Source: Tetrapisispora phaffii CBS 4417 (Eukaryota; Ascomycota; Saccharomycetes; Saccharomycetales; Saccharomycetaceae). Taken from it: DNA of 64,000 nucleotides. A program made the translations under genes and the position numbers. The notes beneath the pieces were generated by a model, which saw only the letters and a list, made by a program, of their open reading frames with translations, was not told where the DNA came from and made no database searches. The stretch is taken from NCBI RefSeq assembly GCF_000236905.1, contig NC_016534.1:62001-126000 (forward strand). Reading direction: 5' to 3'. Shown here piece after piece: positions 33,392 through 42,883 of the stretch. Each line of letters opens with the position of its first letter. Positions within the stretch are counted from its first letter, which is position 1.

Positions 33392-34570
33392 CTATTTCTC
33401 TTTCTTTTCTTCTTTGGTGTCTGGTTTCGTTGGAGCTGGTAGACCATCGATAATTGCTTCTGGCTCAACACTCTTCCTATCTAATACCAATTGTCTTAAT
33501 TTAGGAGAGACTTCATAAAGACCGAACCTTCTAAATCTTCTAATTTCGTTATTCATTTTACCTATATCACCTTCACATAAGTCTATGTTTTCTTTTAAAT
33601 TTTTCTCTAATTCGATGTAATATTCTTCACTTAAGACGAATTTTTTCTTTTCTTCCATAGTTTTGAAAGTAGAGTTTGTGAATCTATCTTTTAATGGAGT
33701 TTGGAAACCTTCGCCTTCAGCCAAAACCAAGCCTGGACGAGCTGCTGTTCTTAGTTTATTTGCTTTGTAAGCTGCTACAGGACCGCCATATTTCTTCATG
33801 ATATAATTGTAGTAATTTGGTTGATAGTCGTAGAAACCAGCCCTTCTTGCACCCATCCAACCGATGTTGAACAAAGTTTTCTTTAAAGTTGGATCATTAA
33901 GATTGATGATTCTTGTTTGAAAGATCTTAATTGGGTTGAAACTAATTGGATTGCCAATACCTAGTTTCAAGACTAGAGAAATAATAGCAACTTTAATGAC
34001 ATGCAATACGAAAAAAGCGATTTGAGCTAATGGAGTGTTGTAGTTAACTGTGATTTCATCTTTTAATTTTTGAGTCATATCAGGCAAGCCATACATTTCC
34101 ATAAATGGTAACACCAAATATCTTGATATTTGATTTGATAAACAAATACCTGGTGTTGGAGAGATCATATCAGGTAGGTCTGTATATAACCAAAGTAACA
34201 TTAAAGAGGTGTAAACTATTACATTGAAAGGTGAATACTCCCATTGAGGCACAATCAATTGACCTGGCCATAATTGTTTTATCAAAGGTTTAGATTCATC
34301 CAAATCTACTAGATATTGTGGATAATCAGCGTCATTATCGAACAGCAAACAAGCACCTTCGGATAAGTAACCTGGGTGATTAGATTTATAAAATTTGGAA
34401 GGAACTCTCTTGTGGAAAATAGTTGGTCTTAGCACCATCAAATTTCCCAAGCCTGTTTTTGAGGTATCTGTGAAGATTGGTTCAATTTTGGTTTTAACAG
34501 TATCGTCCTCATTTATTTGGAAAGCGTAGTCGTGGTCAGCGTCACCGTTGAATCTAACGTATACTTCCAT
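33392..34570 (-). CDS. GSF2: ER protein Gsf2, hexose transporter export factor
   Basis: A 392-residue ER membrane protein (S. cerevisiae 403). Gsf2 assists ER exit of Hxt1 and some other hexose transporters, which affects glucose signalling. The N-terminal domain is soluble. Two hydrophobic segments are clear: NVIVYTSLMLLWLYT (about 137-151) and the stretch IAFFVLHVIKVAIISLVLKL (about 184-203). The C-terminus ends KKEK, a canonical KKXX ER-retrieval signal. A charged coiled region precedes it (about 310-350). Its place between BFA1 and AIM32/SUR7 combines chromosome X and XIII neighbours. Confidence 0.9.
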   Translation of the reverse strand: MEVYVRFNGDADHDYAFQINEDDTVKTKIEPIFTDTSKTGLGNLMVLRPTIFHKRVPSKFYKSNHPGYLSEGACLLFDNDADYPQYLVDLDESKPLIKQLWPGQLIVPQWEYSPFNVIVYTSLMLLWLYTDLPDMISPTPGICLSNQISRYLVLPFMEMYGLPDMTQKLKDEITVNYNTPLAQIAFFVLHVIKVAIISLVLKLGIGNPISFNPIKIFQTRIINLNDPTLKKTLFNIGWMGARRAGFYDYQPNYYNYIMKKYGGPVAAYKANKLRTAARPGLVLAEGEGFQTPLKDRFTNSTFKTMEEKKKFVLSEEYYIELEKNLKENIDLCEGDIGKMNNEIRRFRRFGLYEVSPKLRQLVLDRKSVEPEAIIDGLPAPTKPDTKEEKKEK

Positions 34571-36058
34571 TATTGTAATGCGTGTAGTTGTCTTTTTCTG
34601 AGGGTAGTTTTAGTCCTATATAAAAGTATGTCTATATATACTAGAATAATTTATAGTGGAAGAAAAACTTGAATATAACTGAGAACGCCTTGTTGTGTGT
34701 TCCGAATAAATGAGATGATGATTTATTTGATGAAGTGGTTTTAGTAGATTGAAGTGTGCACATGTGTGTGCATATATATACAAATAAATGAATATATGAA
34801 ATAATTTTCCAGTTCGTTTAATCCATGCTATGAAATTGGAATAATAATTTTTTACATATTGTAATTTTTAACGCGGGACAACAGTGAATAAGATTGTGTA
34901 GAGTATATGTGTGTGTGCGAGTGTGTGTTTCTTTTTCCTCTCTTTCTTTCTACAGCTATTCTCTCGTGTTTCTGGTTCTGGTTTTTGATTTTTCAATTTC
35001 GAACGACAATTGCCGGCAAGAGGCAGATGCGGGGATATGTTTGCTTGGGCAGAAGTGTACGTGGGCGGATAAACACAGTCTTCGTCGACGAGAACTGTCG
35101 CTTTGTCCTTGTGCGACGTCGTCTGTGGATCGGCTGGAATGGAGAAAGAGGAGAGACACTTTCTTCCATCTAATGGACAATAGCTACGCAATATATTACT
35201 GCCATGCACACGCAGAAGTACATATAATCCGCTGTAAGGACCACTGCGTTTGCGGTGAGAGCAGACCGAGGAAAGATGTAAAAACACAATCATACACTAG
35301 TGCAGGACGTGGGCGGTGAATGTGAATGTGTTTTTCCAGCGTCCCTCAGATGCACGGGCACCACTGTCCATGAAGCAAAAAGAAGACACCCGCACACACA
35401 CCCACACAGATATCTTTTGCTAACAATTAACCGGACCCCACAGTTAAATAGCCCATTGTTGGTAATTGCTGTTGTCATTTTATTTTAAGATTTTGGCTGA
35501 GAAACTTGCACAGCAAACGTAGATTGGGTGGTAACGCAGACGGCCTTCCTTTTTCCTTTTTCTTTTTTCTCTTTTCTCCGTGTTTGTTGCTCGCCGTTAA
35601 TAAGTATCACCACCATTGCGCCGGAGAGCAGAGCAGAGCAAAGCACATAAAACTATAATTACTAATCAACTGTGAGCAAATTCACCAATTCGTAAAAGTT
35701 ATTTTTGTTGAATTTTTTTTTCATTCTCATTTAAATTTTCACATGCGCCCTGCCCTCTAGCGATAAAATGTGTTCTGTAGTCAGCAGTTCATGTTTATGA
35801 CACAGTGAAGAGCCGTGACTTCCTTAAACGCGTCGTCTGTATCCCGGGAATGATATAGCAATATAACGTATATTTGGTTCTTTGCTATCTCCGTTGTGTT
35901 ATGTATATAAGGGGGGTTGGGAATAGACTGTGTTACCCGACTCTTCTTTGATACCCCCCATTCCACAATGATTGTGGCACCTTATTACCATTACCATCAC
36001 CACACTTGTTGGTTTGTCTCGCAAATCTATCTCAATGCATCGATTTCTTTTCTTTTCC
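34571..36058. other. Long spacer: GSF2 upstream region and AIM32 3' flank
   Basis: About 1.5 kb without a credible gene. The stretch 35030-35380 is richer in GC and contains overlapping ORFs on both strands, none resembling a protein family. ACGCGT occurs at about 35826 and a Reb1-type TTACCCG at 35933-35939. S. cerevisiae has RSE1 between GSF2 and AIM32; no trace of it is recognisable. Confidence 0.5.
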
Positions 36059-36952
36059 TTACTGTTTCTGGCAAGGGGGTTCTCTCAATTCTTTCGATCC
36101 ACGGAAAACGTTTTTAATTACTATGTTATTCTTTAGATTCTCCACCAACGAGTGAACCATTGGCGGCAATACTCTACCAAACCAAAATGAATCCATTGAA
36201 TTCTTAGAAGGTTCATATTTATAATGAATAACATTACCAGCAAATTTATGACCACTGACATGCGAAATTATACCAATGTTGCTTCTTTTATCGAATTTCA
36301 TGTATTCATCGACAAGTAACGGTGCGAGGTATCCACATCTGCAATCTCTCTCATTATGGCCACACACCAATATCCAATCATTTGTCAATTTTCTTCCTTC
36401 AAACCGTTTAGTAACGCCAACAATGCTGTCAGCCTTGGTTACCGTCGGTGTCTTAAGACCTCCTTTCTTTAAATAGTCTTGGAAATGTAATTGTTCACTT
36501 ACTTTCAAATCTTTAATGACATATTTGATAAACTCAACCGCTGTTGATTCATCATTCCTAATTGTATACAATTTCATATCAGGTATAACATAAATTAAAG
36601 CACTGTCATTTGTTGGGTTACCCCTAATTTCCGTGAACACATCTGTACTTTGCTTTAATTTCACAACGCTTGTCATTACCCCATTTTTTTTGTATTTATT
36701 AATTTCATTTTTAAATAAACCTACTAAGTTGTATGGCCAAGAGTCATTCATTTCTAATCTACTACCCCAACCTTGCATCCAATTATTTGAATCATCATTT
36801 TTATCAATAATCATTAAATGTTTCTCATAATTTGGAATCGGGGGCAGCTTTCCAACAGTATCAATTTGCTTATCTAGGGGTAATTTAAGATTGATTTTAT
36901 TGAAAACTTTTAAATTGTTGAATGATTCGATCGTCTTATACTTTATTTGCAT
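36059..36952 (-). CDS. AIM32: Thioredoxin-like [2Fe-2S] protein Aim32
   Basis: A 297-residue mitochondrial ferredoxin-like protein (S. cerevisiae 311) of the sucrase/ferredoxin family. Aim32 has been linked to redox quality control of intermembrane-space import. The cluster-binding pattern is present: VCGHNERDCRCG (two cysteines nine residues apart, with an extra one between) and ISHVSGHKFAGNVI with two histidines four apart. Another conserved block is ALIYVIPDMKLYTI. The N-terminus is basic and lacks acidic residues for about 23 positions, consistent with a targeting signal. Confidence 0.88.
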   Translation of the reverse strand: MQIKYKTIESFNNLKVFNKINLKLPLDKQIDTVGKLPPIPNYEKHLMIIDKNDDSNNWMQGWGSRLEMNDSWPYNLVGLFKNEINKYKKNGVMTSVVKLKQSTDVFTEIRGNPTNDSALIYVIPDMKLYTIRNDESTAVEFIKYVIKDLKVSEQLHFQDYLKKGGLKTPTVTKADSIVGVTKRFEGRKLTNDWILVCGHNERDCRCGYLAPLLVDEYMKFDKRSNIGIISHVSGHKFAGNVIHYKYEPSKNSMDSFWFGRVLPPMVHSLVENLKNNIVIKNVFRGSKELREPPCQKQ

Positions 36953-37361
36953 TCTTTACTAAATATTATATTATTGCCGTATTGTATTAACACATTCCCG
37001 ATCTTGCCTGTTGATCTCGATCCCTCATTTTTCTGTTTGTTAATTATTGATACGAATACTCTCGTTTAAAATATACTTCAAGAATGTTGAAAGTGTTATT
37101 CTAAATACATAGATATATATATCTACATTGCACCAATGATGTATAATCTGTTCGAAAAGAAATTAACACTAAACAAACGGAAGAGATATACCAAAAAGGG
37201 AATTTTCCGAATGCTATATTTATTTTTATTTTTTGTCAAGAGAAACGAATGAATATAGATGATTTACTCTTATAAATACAAGAGCAAATCTAACTGGCTG
37301 GAGAAAATATTAATTTATTATTTATTAAAGTAGCATGTTATTTATTATGGGTATATTCTTA
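36953..37361. other. AIM32 promoter region and SUR7 3' flank
   Basis: 409 bases with TATA-like runs near 37110-37123. A TTTTCCGAAT near 37203 superficially resembles part of a centromere element but lacks the rest. S. cerevisiae has GAL80 between AIM32 and SUR7; none is seen here. Confidence 0.5.
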
Positions 37362-38315
37362 TTAAACTGAATCATCTATTGTTGATTTACTCTTTGTATT
37401 TCTAATCGTAAAGAAATTAATGCCCTTACGTTGATGTTCTTGTAATGGTTGCTCTGCAATATACTCGTCAGTATGCATTGGAGGGTTTGGTATTTGTTGA
37501 TTATTCAATTGTTGACTTGTGGTTCTATTCTTACGTGAAATAGTGAAAAATTTCTTGAATCCCCTACTGTTGGTAGTATAAGAGTTAGATCTTCTTTGTG
37601 CTGTGCCATATATTGGATCGTATACATCATTCACTTGACTGATGCTATTATTGCTTCTCCTTTGGTAAACGTTATTGATATGCGTAACCGCAAGAGCAAT
37701 CGCCTCGAGTAACGACAATGCTACGCTCGCCCATGCAATACCAAATAGATCGCTGCCTAGTTTGGAATGGTTTACTCCCGTCTTGTTGAACGCATTTCTT
37801 GCTAGGACACTTGCTGCAGTTTGCAAAACTACGCCAGTGACATTAAATAAACAACCAATGCTTACTAGAAGGAAACAAACTTTAGTAAACTCGTAGGAAA
37901 ACCAGGATATTATGTATAAGAGAAACGTGATACCAATGAAGGCTAATGAAATCCAAAAGAGACAAAAAGAAAATCTTGTTAAGTAATAGAAAGTATTTCT
38001 GTCATTGACGAATTTACTTGGTACATTAATGGTTGTATGGAAATTATCCACAGGAGAAATGGGGGCTGCCGGTGACAAATTCGACCCACAATTAGTTTCA
38101 TCACCATTCTCTACTCCACAAGCTCCCCAGAAGGTCCATCTTGTTACGTCCGGTGCATTGGGTATGTTCGCTGTGTCAGCCTCGACCCAGTAGAAGTTGT
38201 TAATGGGATAGTCATTCGTACTCCCAGATATAATTATTAGAATCAACAGTAGAGTATTTCCCGCTAGGAACAACAACGTCGAAAGCTTAACCAAAATAGA
38301 CATGTATCTGTTCAT
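37362..38315 (-). CDS. SUR7: Eisosome/MCC membrane protein Sur7
   Basis: A 317-residue claudin-like protein (S. cerevisiae 302) of plasma-membrane furrows (MCC/eisosomes). Four membrane segments are visible at about 9-30, 110-135, 143-168 and 187-211. The large first outer loop carries the family signature WTFWGACG...NCGSNLSPA and NNFYWVEAD. The cytosolic tail is Gln/Asn-rich and ends GINFFTIRNTKSK...DDSV, almost identical to the Sur7 C-terminal motif, which separates it from Fmp45, Pun1 and Ynl194c. Confidence 0.93.
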   Translation of the reverse strand: MNRYMSILVKLSTLLFLAGNTLLLILIIISGSTNDYPINNFYWVEADTANIPNAPDVTRWTFWGACGVENGDETNCGSNLSPAAPISPVDNFHTTINVPSKFVNDRNTFYYLTRFSFCLFWISLAFIGITFLLYIISWFSYEFTKVCFLLVSIGCLFNVTGVVLQTAASVLARNAFNKTGVNHSKLGSDLFGIAWASVALSLLEAIALAVTHINNVYQRRSNNSISQVNDVYDPIYGTAQRRSNSYTTNSRGFKKFFTISRKNRTTSQQLNNQQIPNPPMHTDEYIAEQPLQEHQRKGINFFTIRNTKSKSTIDDSV

Positions 38316-39207
38316 GGTGTATTTATTGCCTGTTTACGTATGTGTTTACGCTGTACGACTATGCATTCGTAGCTACGAATGCATAAATTCAATACAAGAG
38401 ATCTTAAACATCACATTACATTTATATATATTTGTAACTTCAATTAGTGTATTTTTACCCCTCCAGGAAGTGATTAACTGAAAAGTGCAATGACAGAGAT
38501 GTCAAATATTCTAGGGTTGTAACCATATACTGTTTACACTTTCCATAGTAAGAATGGCGGATATACAGAAGATCTACTACTGGATGTATTGAACTTTTCA
38601 TATCGAACTATACTATTTCAATAAGATGCACACATACTGTAAACCCACATTAATACGGTACTTTATCAGTTGCAAAATTACTGTGTTGGTTATTGTTGTT
38701 GTTATTCCTATTGTCTGTTTGTTTGTTTGTTTGTTTGTTAAGATTTGTAGGTTTTTGTCACTATATCATGCCTTCGCAGTAAAAAAATTGGTCTTTTCTG
38801 TCTCCTCTCTATCTACCAAGACTGAGCATTATAACGACGCTCGTGCAAAGAAAAAATTTCATCCTAACATCATCTCGAAAAGGAAGAGAAGGAAAGAAAG
38901 AAATTTTATAAAATATGTATTATTGTTATTACCTGTTTCGTAAACAGACTGGATTTCAGTGAATAGACATAAGACATAAAAGTTGAAGATATTGTAAGTG
39001 ATGATGATCTATGATATATGTAGGATTTTACATTTGAACTTTCTCCAGTTTGAATATTTTAATGTAATGGCTTATAGAGATGGTTCATGTCATCGCAGAT
39101 AAATTGATAGAAAAAAAAAAAATGAAGGAAATATAAATATATTACTATGTATATTTATGTATGTTATATAAGTATGCAATGTTTATCTTTTATTGTCACC
39201 TGTGCAA
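38316..39207. other. SUR7 promoter region and 3' flank of the HAPSTR1-like gene
   Basis: About 890 bases. A gttt repeat lies at 38718-38737 and an A13 run near 39109-39121. A 105-codon ORF at 38626-38943 is low-complexity and lacks homology signs. No RNA gene is recognised. Confidence 0.5.
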
Positions 39208-39720
39208 TCATAGTTTAGGCCTCTTCTCAGTGTGCCCACCCTCCATCTCAAATAAATCATCATTCAGATCAATATCGTCTGTTATTTCACTACCACCATC
39301 TCTATTGGTTCTTGATACATTTTGTCTTTCTTTGGTCTTATCTCTCTCTATGCTCAGGGGAATCATTGAAAGTTGATACTCTTTCTCTTTTTTATTATTA
39401 TCACTGTTTTTATCAAAGTTAAAATTACTCTTGGGGCCAAGCAACTCATTTCTTTTCTTCATACACCATAGTTCAATGTCATGTACACTAGTTTCTTCTT
39501 TGCCGTCATGTATGGTTTGCAAAATATCATCTATGCAATCTAGGTAGCCTTTATGTTGTAGAAGTGACTTCTTCTCGTTTGATAACCTGTATAGTTTAGC
39601 TACACTGTTAGCAGCAGATTTAAACTCTCTTGAAATTTCATTTTGTAAATGATCAATAGTTTGTACAGTAGGTGGTTGTTCAGGAGGCAGACACGCTTCT
39701 AAATTCTGCAGTTTCTCCAT
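39208..39720 (-). CDS. HAPSTR1/C16orf72-like small protein (YJR056C/YML053C type)
   Basis: A 170-residue protein. Residues about 28-90 (EFKSAANSVAKLYRLSNEK, GYLDCIDDILQTI, IELWCMKKRNELL) resemble the helical core of the HAPSTR1/C16orf72 family, whose human member partners the HUWE1 ubiquitin ligase in stress signalling. The C-terminus has DIDLNDDLFEMEGG followed by KRPKL, matching the family's acidic-then-basic ending and giving a likely nuclear signal. S. cerevisiae YML053C lies next to SUR7, and YJR056C lies near BFA1, which agrees with the position. The start is the ATG at 39720 (MEKLQNLEACLPPE). Function in yeast is not established. Confidence 0.75.
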   Translation of the reverse strand: MEKLQNLEACLPPEQPPTVQTIDHLQNEISREFKSAANSVAKLYRLSNEKKSLLQHKGYLDCIDDILQTIHDGKEETSVHDIELWCMKKRNELLGPKSNFNFDKNSDNNKKEKEYQLSMIPLSIERDKTKERQNVSRTNRDGGSEITDDIDLNDDLFEMEGGHTEKRPKL

Positions 39721-39897
39721 AGTTTTCAAATATATTTGTAACTTTTGATTTACTTAATGAAAGATGGGATTGTTGGATATATTCATAAACGGAATAACTA
39801 AGCATTCTTAAATATAGTATTTACTTCTAAACTTTAAATATATGTAATAATTTTAAAAAAAGATTATTATGCGTAACAATAATTAAAAAAGTTAATG

Positions 39898-39987
39898 TCT
39901 CCCGGGGGCGAGTCGAACGCCCGATCTCAAGATTACTTTGTTATCACATTACAGTCTTGCGCCTTAAACCAACTTGGCTACCGAGAG
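39898..39987 (-). tRNA. tRNA-Tyr(GTA) with intron
   Basis: On the minus strand the gene starts CTCTCGGTAGCCAAGTTGG and ends CGCCCCCGGGAGA. The anticodon GTA is followed after one base by an intron of about 15 bases (TGTGATAACAAAGTA), at the usual place for yeast tRNA-Tyr. B box GTTCGACTC; T-run terminator to the left of 39898. Confidence 0.96.
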
Positions 39988-40504
39988 GATATTTTGTAGT
40001 CTAACTTCGAAATTTATAATTACTAACAATATTATTCGGGGAATATCTGGTCAAATCATAATACCATAGATATTTGTGGAGTAACAAGCTTATGTGTGGA
40101 GAAACAAGCTTATGTTGGTTAGTTCCAACATCTAAGTTAGTGTCATTAGCCACTTCAGTTGCTCTAGTATAGTCCATCTTCTTTATAGTTAAATAATCGA
40201 TTGGTCCTTTATTAGTGTATTTAAACTATTCTATATAGAGTTAGAAGCCCTCCTTATATATGAGTTGAACTGACAGTTGAATGAACACGTACACATGTTC
40301 ATTCATCCTCCTAAGATCTTTAGTGCTGTATTGTACATCTGTGTTTATCGCGTAGCCATTTACATTGTAGTGAGTAAATTTTCACCAACCACTTGGAAGT
40401 ATTGTTCTAGTACCTTCTTTCCATTAGTAAGTGATCTATTAGTTCTGGACTCAAAGTGTACATAAACACTTAGTTCTGTCACATACACTACAATAATTCT
40501 GACA
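39988..40504. other. tRNA-Tyr upstream region with a possible third LTR type, ends at gap
   Basis: From TGTTGGTTAGTTCCAACA at 40113 to TGACA at the gap edge is a block of about 390 bases with TG...CA ends, located 126 bases upstream of tRNA-Tyr. It lacks clear similarity to LTR family A or B. It may be an LTR of another family, but no second copy confirms this. Confidence 0.4.
40076..40115 (+). repeat. Tandem duplication of a 20-base unit
   Basis: Two adjacent copies of gtggag(t/a)aacaagcttatgt differ at one position. The second copy runs into the TGTTGG start of the possible LTR at 40113. Confidence 0.9.
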
Positions 40505-40704
40505 NNNNNNNNNNNNNNNNNNNNNNNNNNNNNNNNNNNNNNNNNNNNNNNNNNNNNNNNNNNNNNNNNNNNNNNNNNNNNNNNNNNNNNNNNNNNNNNN
40601 NNNNNNNNNNNNNNNNNNNNNNNNNNNNNNNNNNNNNNNNNNNNNNNNNNNNNNNNNNNNNNNNNNNNNNNNNNNNNNNNNNNNNNNNNNNNNNNNNNNN
40701 NNNN
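40505..40704. other. Assembly gap (200 N)
   Basis: Exactly 200 N bases, which suggests a placeholder length. The right edge coincides with the first base of an LTR, so unresolved LTR repeats probably caused the break. Confidence 0.95.
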
Positions 40705-41056
40705 TGTTGGAAATGAGACTGGTCGTATAAGTGACTATACGATACCAGATATTACCTCTATACGAGACTATTGTTGCAAACCTGAAACAATAGTGCCTGC
40801 AAGAATGTAATAGCAGAATTTCTAATGCATAAATAGCACTGTAGAACCATCAGTCTGCCGTACATGTTCAATTCGACGACGTCGTCTCGTTGGACAGAAC
40901 GGTAGATTGAAATATTATGTATATATAAACCCCGGTAATCAATAGCTAATAATTCATTGATCCAGGTCCAAGAGACCAGAGAGGTTAATTTAGATATAAA
41001 GTATATAATCTAACAACATTTTAATATATTAAGGCAATGAACACAACTGTTGAGCA
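40705..41056 (+). mobile_element. LTR family A, complete, outermost of a nested stack
   Basis: 352 bases from TGTTGGAAATGAGACTGG to ACTGTTGAGCA, with TGAAACA at 40783-40789 and TATATATAAACCCC. The next five bases are CTCTG, beginning an LTR fragment in opposite orientation. That pentamer is the complement of the CAGAG flanking the fragment at 41333, indicating insertion of this LTR into another LTR. Confidence 0.9.
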
Positions 41057-41333
41057 CTCTGGTCTCTTGGACCTGGATCAATGAATTATTAGCTATTGAT
41101 TACCGGGGTTTATATATACATAATATTTCAATCTACCGTTCTGTCCAACGAGACGACGTCGTCGAATTGAACATGTACGGCAGACTGATGGTTCTACAGT
41201 GCTATTTATGCATTAGAAATTCTGCTATTACATTCTTGCAGGCACTATTGTTTCAGGTTGGCAACAATAGTCTCCTAAAGAGGTAATATCTGGTATCGTA
41301 TAGTCACTTATACGACCAGTCTCATTTCCAACA
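41057..41333 (-). mobile_element. LTR family A, inverted 277-base 5' part
   Basis: The reverse complement reads from TGTTGGAAATGAGACTGG to GAGACCAGAG and differs from 40705-40981 at only a few positions. The missing 3' end should lie beyond the LTR at 40705-41056, inside the gap. TGTTTCA at 41249-41255 is the inverted TGAAACA box. On the right it is followed by CAGAG, the likely target duplication. Confidence 0.88.
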
Positions 41334-41413
41334 CAGAGAGATTAATCTAATTATAGAGTATATAATTTAACTACATTTTAATATATTAAAGCAATGAATT
41401 CAACTATTGAGCA
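41334..41413 (+). mobile_element. LTR family A, 3' terminal 80 bases
   Basis: CAGAGAGATTAATCTAAT to ACTATTGAGCA corresponds to the 3' end of family A and resumes exactly where the inverted copy's break point lies. It is best read as the right half of an LTR split by the inverted one. Confidence 0.85.
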
Positions 41414-41449
41414 GTATAGTCACTTATACGAACAGTGTCATTTCCAACA
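41414..41449 (-). mobile_element. LTR family A, 5' terminal 36 bases
   Basis: The reverse complement starts TGTTGGAAATGACACTGTTC and stops at GACTATAC. It abuts the end of the preceding LTR, so it looks like the remaining edge of a fourth LTR that received the third. It ends 81 bases upstream of tRNA-Gly. Confidence 0.8.
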
Positions 41450-41530
41450 AGTGCCAATGTATAGCAGCATACGTCTCTTTTTTGAACGGCAGTTAGGTTA
41501 ATCTTAAGTTCAATTGACATTAAATTAGTA

Positions 41531-41601
41531 GCGCAAGTGGTTTAGTGGTAAAATCCAACGTTGCCATCGTTGGGCCCCCGGTTCGATTCCGGGCTTGCGC
41601 A
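41531..41601 (+). tRNA. tRNA-Gly(GCC), copy 2
   Basis: Identical in all 71 bases to 26612-26682, anticodon GCC, with similar short flanks (taaatta upstream, catgt and T-runs downstream). LTR pieces lie 81 bases upstream. Confidence 0.98.
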
Positions 41602-42397
41602 TGTATTTTTTGTTTTCTTGACGTTATAAATTTGCAACTTAATCATATTTGAATATTATTTTTGTTCCAATTTATATATTTAATAGTAGTTCCATTGTAG
41701 AATCCTCATGTTGGGGTGTCAAAGTTCACTTTGATATCAATCCAATAGAAGCGATTGTTAGTAATACCGTAACTGCGGCTCATATTGTTCATATATACAT
41801 CCGTTATATCTCTAAGCACTTTGTTTAGTTGTGAGACTGATTGGCCTTTTATTATATATATTTGCAATAATTATGACAAACTCAATAAGACCTTAAAGCA
41901 AGAAATCTTTTCTTTATATACCTGAGGACCTGGTTTGGTAATTAAGTTATTTATCAGCTCAATCTCCAGCCCCGTAACTAATGCATGGTCTTTTTATCAT
42001 TATACTATCTTCTAATCTTGTTAATACCATAGTGTCAATGATTGTTTATAGAATATTCCAAAGTCATGATTGTCGTAAATATATATATTACATAAGATTG
42101 GTACTATTTCGACCACTTTGGAACTTACTCACACTGATGATTCTTATATATTTTCTATAAATGACTTAATTCATTGCATTGCATTTCTGGAAACTTAATA
42201 TTATCATCTTTGCAGTATAACCTTGTCACTGGAATAAGATATAGTTTGTTGAATATTTATATTTCTACAAAATTAAAACAATAAAATGTAAGGGAAGTAA
42301 TGAATATATAACTATCTTGAAATATTTAAAAGAGTAAAATTAACCATACTTATGGTTAACATCAGTGGAGAACTATGATGTTGCTGAGCGTTTCCAA
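41602..42397. other. Intergenic with the second dispersed-repeat copy, MIC19 3' flank
   Basis: About 41820-42192 matches the repeat near the window start. A TGTTGGGGTGTC at 41711 could mark another worn LTR edge. No gene. Confidence 0.45.
41820..42192 (+). repeat. Diverged dispersed repeat, copy 2
   Basis: Shares gactgattgg, tagtgtca, gtcgtaaatat, gaacttact and aatgacttaat in order with 88-294. It is longer because of an internal insertion of about 130 bases or a deletion in the other copy. Confidence 0.5.
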
Positions 42398-42883
42398 TCA
42401 AGGTGTACTTTCAGATACCTTTTGCTTGAATTGTTGTATTAGATCGTAGCAATTCAATGGTTTACCTGAGTTATCTAGCAAACATTTCAGCAATTCTCTT
42501 CTTACACCTTTATCATCATCTAATGATTGCAATGTAATCTTCTTTTCACTGTCTTTATTTTCAAATAGTGATAATCTTTTATTTAATTCTTCAATTTTAT
42601 TTTGTAAAAGTTTAGTAGAGAGTATAGGTTCTTTTGTAGAATCTTCAGTGTTTGAGTTCAATGAAAGTTCCAACTTAGTCTCGAATTTTTTCAAAGTATC
42701 TTCTTCTAATTGGCTCAATCTATCTGAGACTCTCTGCTCGATGTATCTTTCTGCAATTTGACTTCTAGTATAATCAGTTTCCTTCGAGGATTCTAACGTT
42801 GCAAGTAGTGATTCTGAAAAATCTACTTGGGATCTGGGTATAAATACCTGAGTTTCCGAAGACTTCGAAGCTTGTCCGCCCAT
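42398..42883 (-). CDS. MIC19: MICOS subunit Mic19
   Basis: A 161-residue protein (S. cerevisiae Mic19/Aim13: 170) of the mitochondrial contact-site and cristae organising system, bridging Mic60 to the Mic10 module. The start MGGQASKSSE is a typical N-myristoylation motif, supporting the ATG at 42883. Shared blocks are QVDFSESLLATLESSKETDY and YIEQRVSDRLSQLEEDTLKK, followed by coiled coil. The C-terminal CHCH domain is reduced to CLLDNSGKPLNC (one CX10C pair), as in yeast relatives. Confidence 0.9.
   Translation of the reverse strand: MGGQASKSSETQVFIPRSQVDFSESLLATLESSKETDYTRSQIAERYIEQRVSDRLSQLEEDTLKKFETKLELSLNSNTEDSTKEPILSTKLLQNKIEELNKRLSLFENKDSEKKITLQSLDDDKGVRRELLKCLLDNSGKPLNCYDLIQQFKQKVSESTP

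Noticed and set aside
34868..35319. Two 141-codon ORFs on opposite strands in the GSF2-AIM32 spacer
   Set aside because: They overlap almost completely, have odd composition, resemble no family and coincide with a GC-richer patch where stops are rarer.
34571..36058. Structured RNA genes (RNase P, SRP, snRNA, U3) in the long spacers
   Set aside because: None of the conserved core sequences I know for these RNAs was found.
37195..37215. TTTTCCGAAT as a centromere CDEIII
   Set aside because: There is no CDEI at the right distance, no AT-rich CDEII block of about 80 bases beside it, and the flanking CDEIII positions do not fit.
38626..38943. 105-codon ORF upstream of SUR7
   Set aside because: Contains a GTTT microsatellite translation and low-complexity Lys/Arg runs; more likely promoter DNA.
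41050..41286. 78-codon ORF in the LTR stack
   Set aside because: It lies wholly within inverted LTR sequence and its junction.
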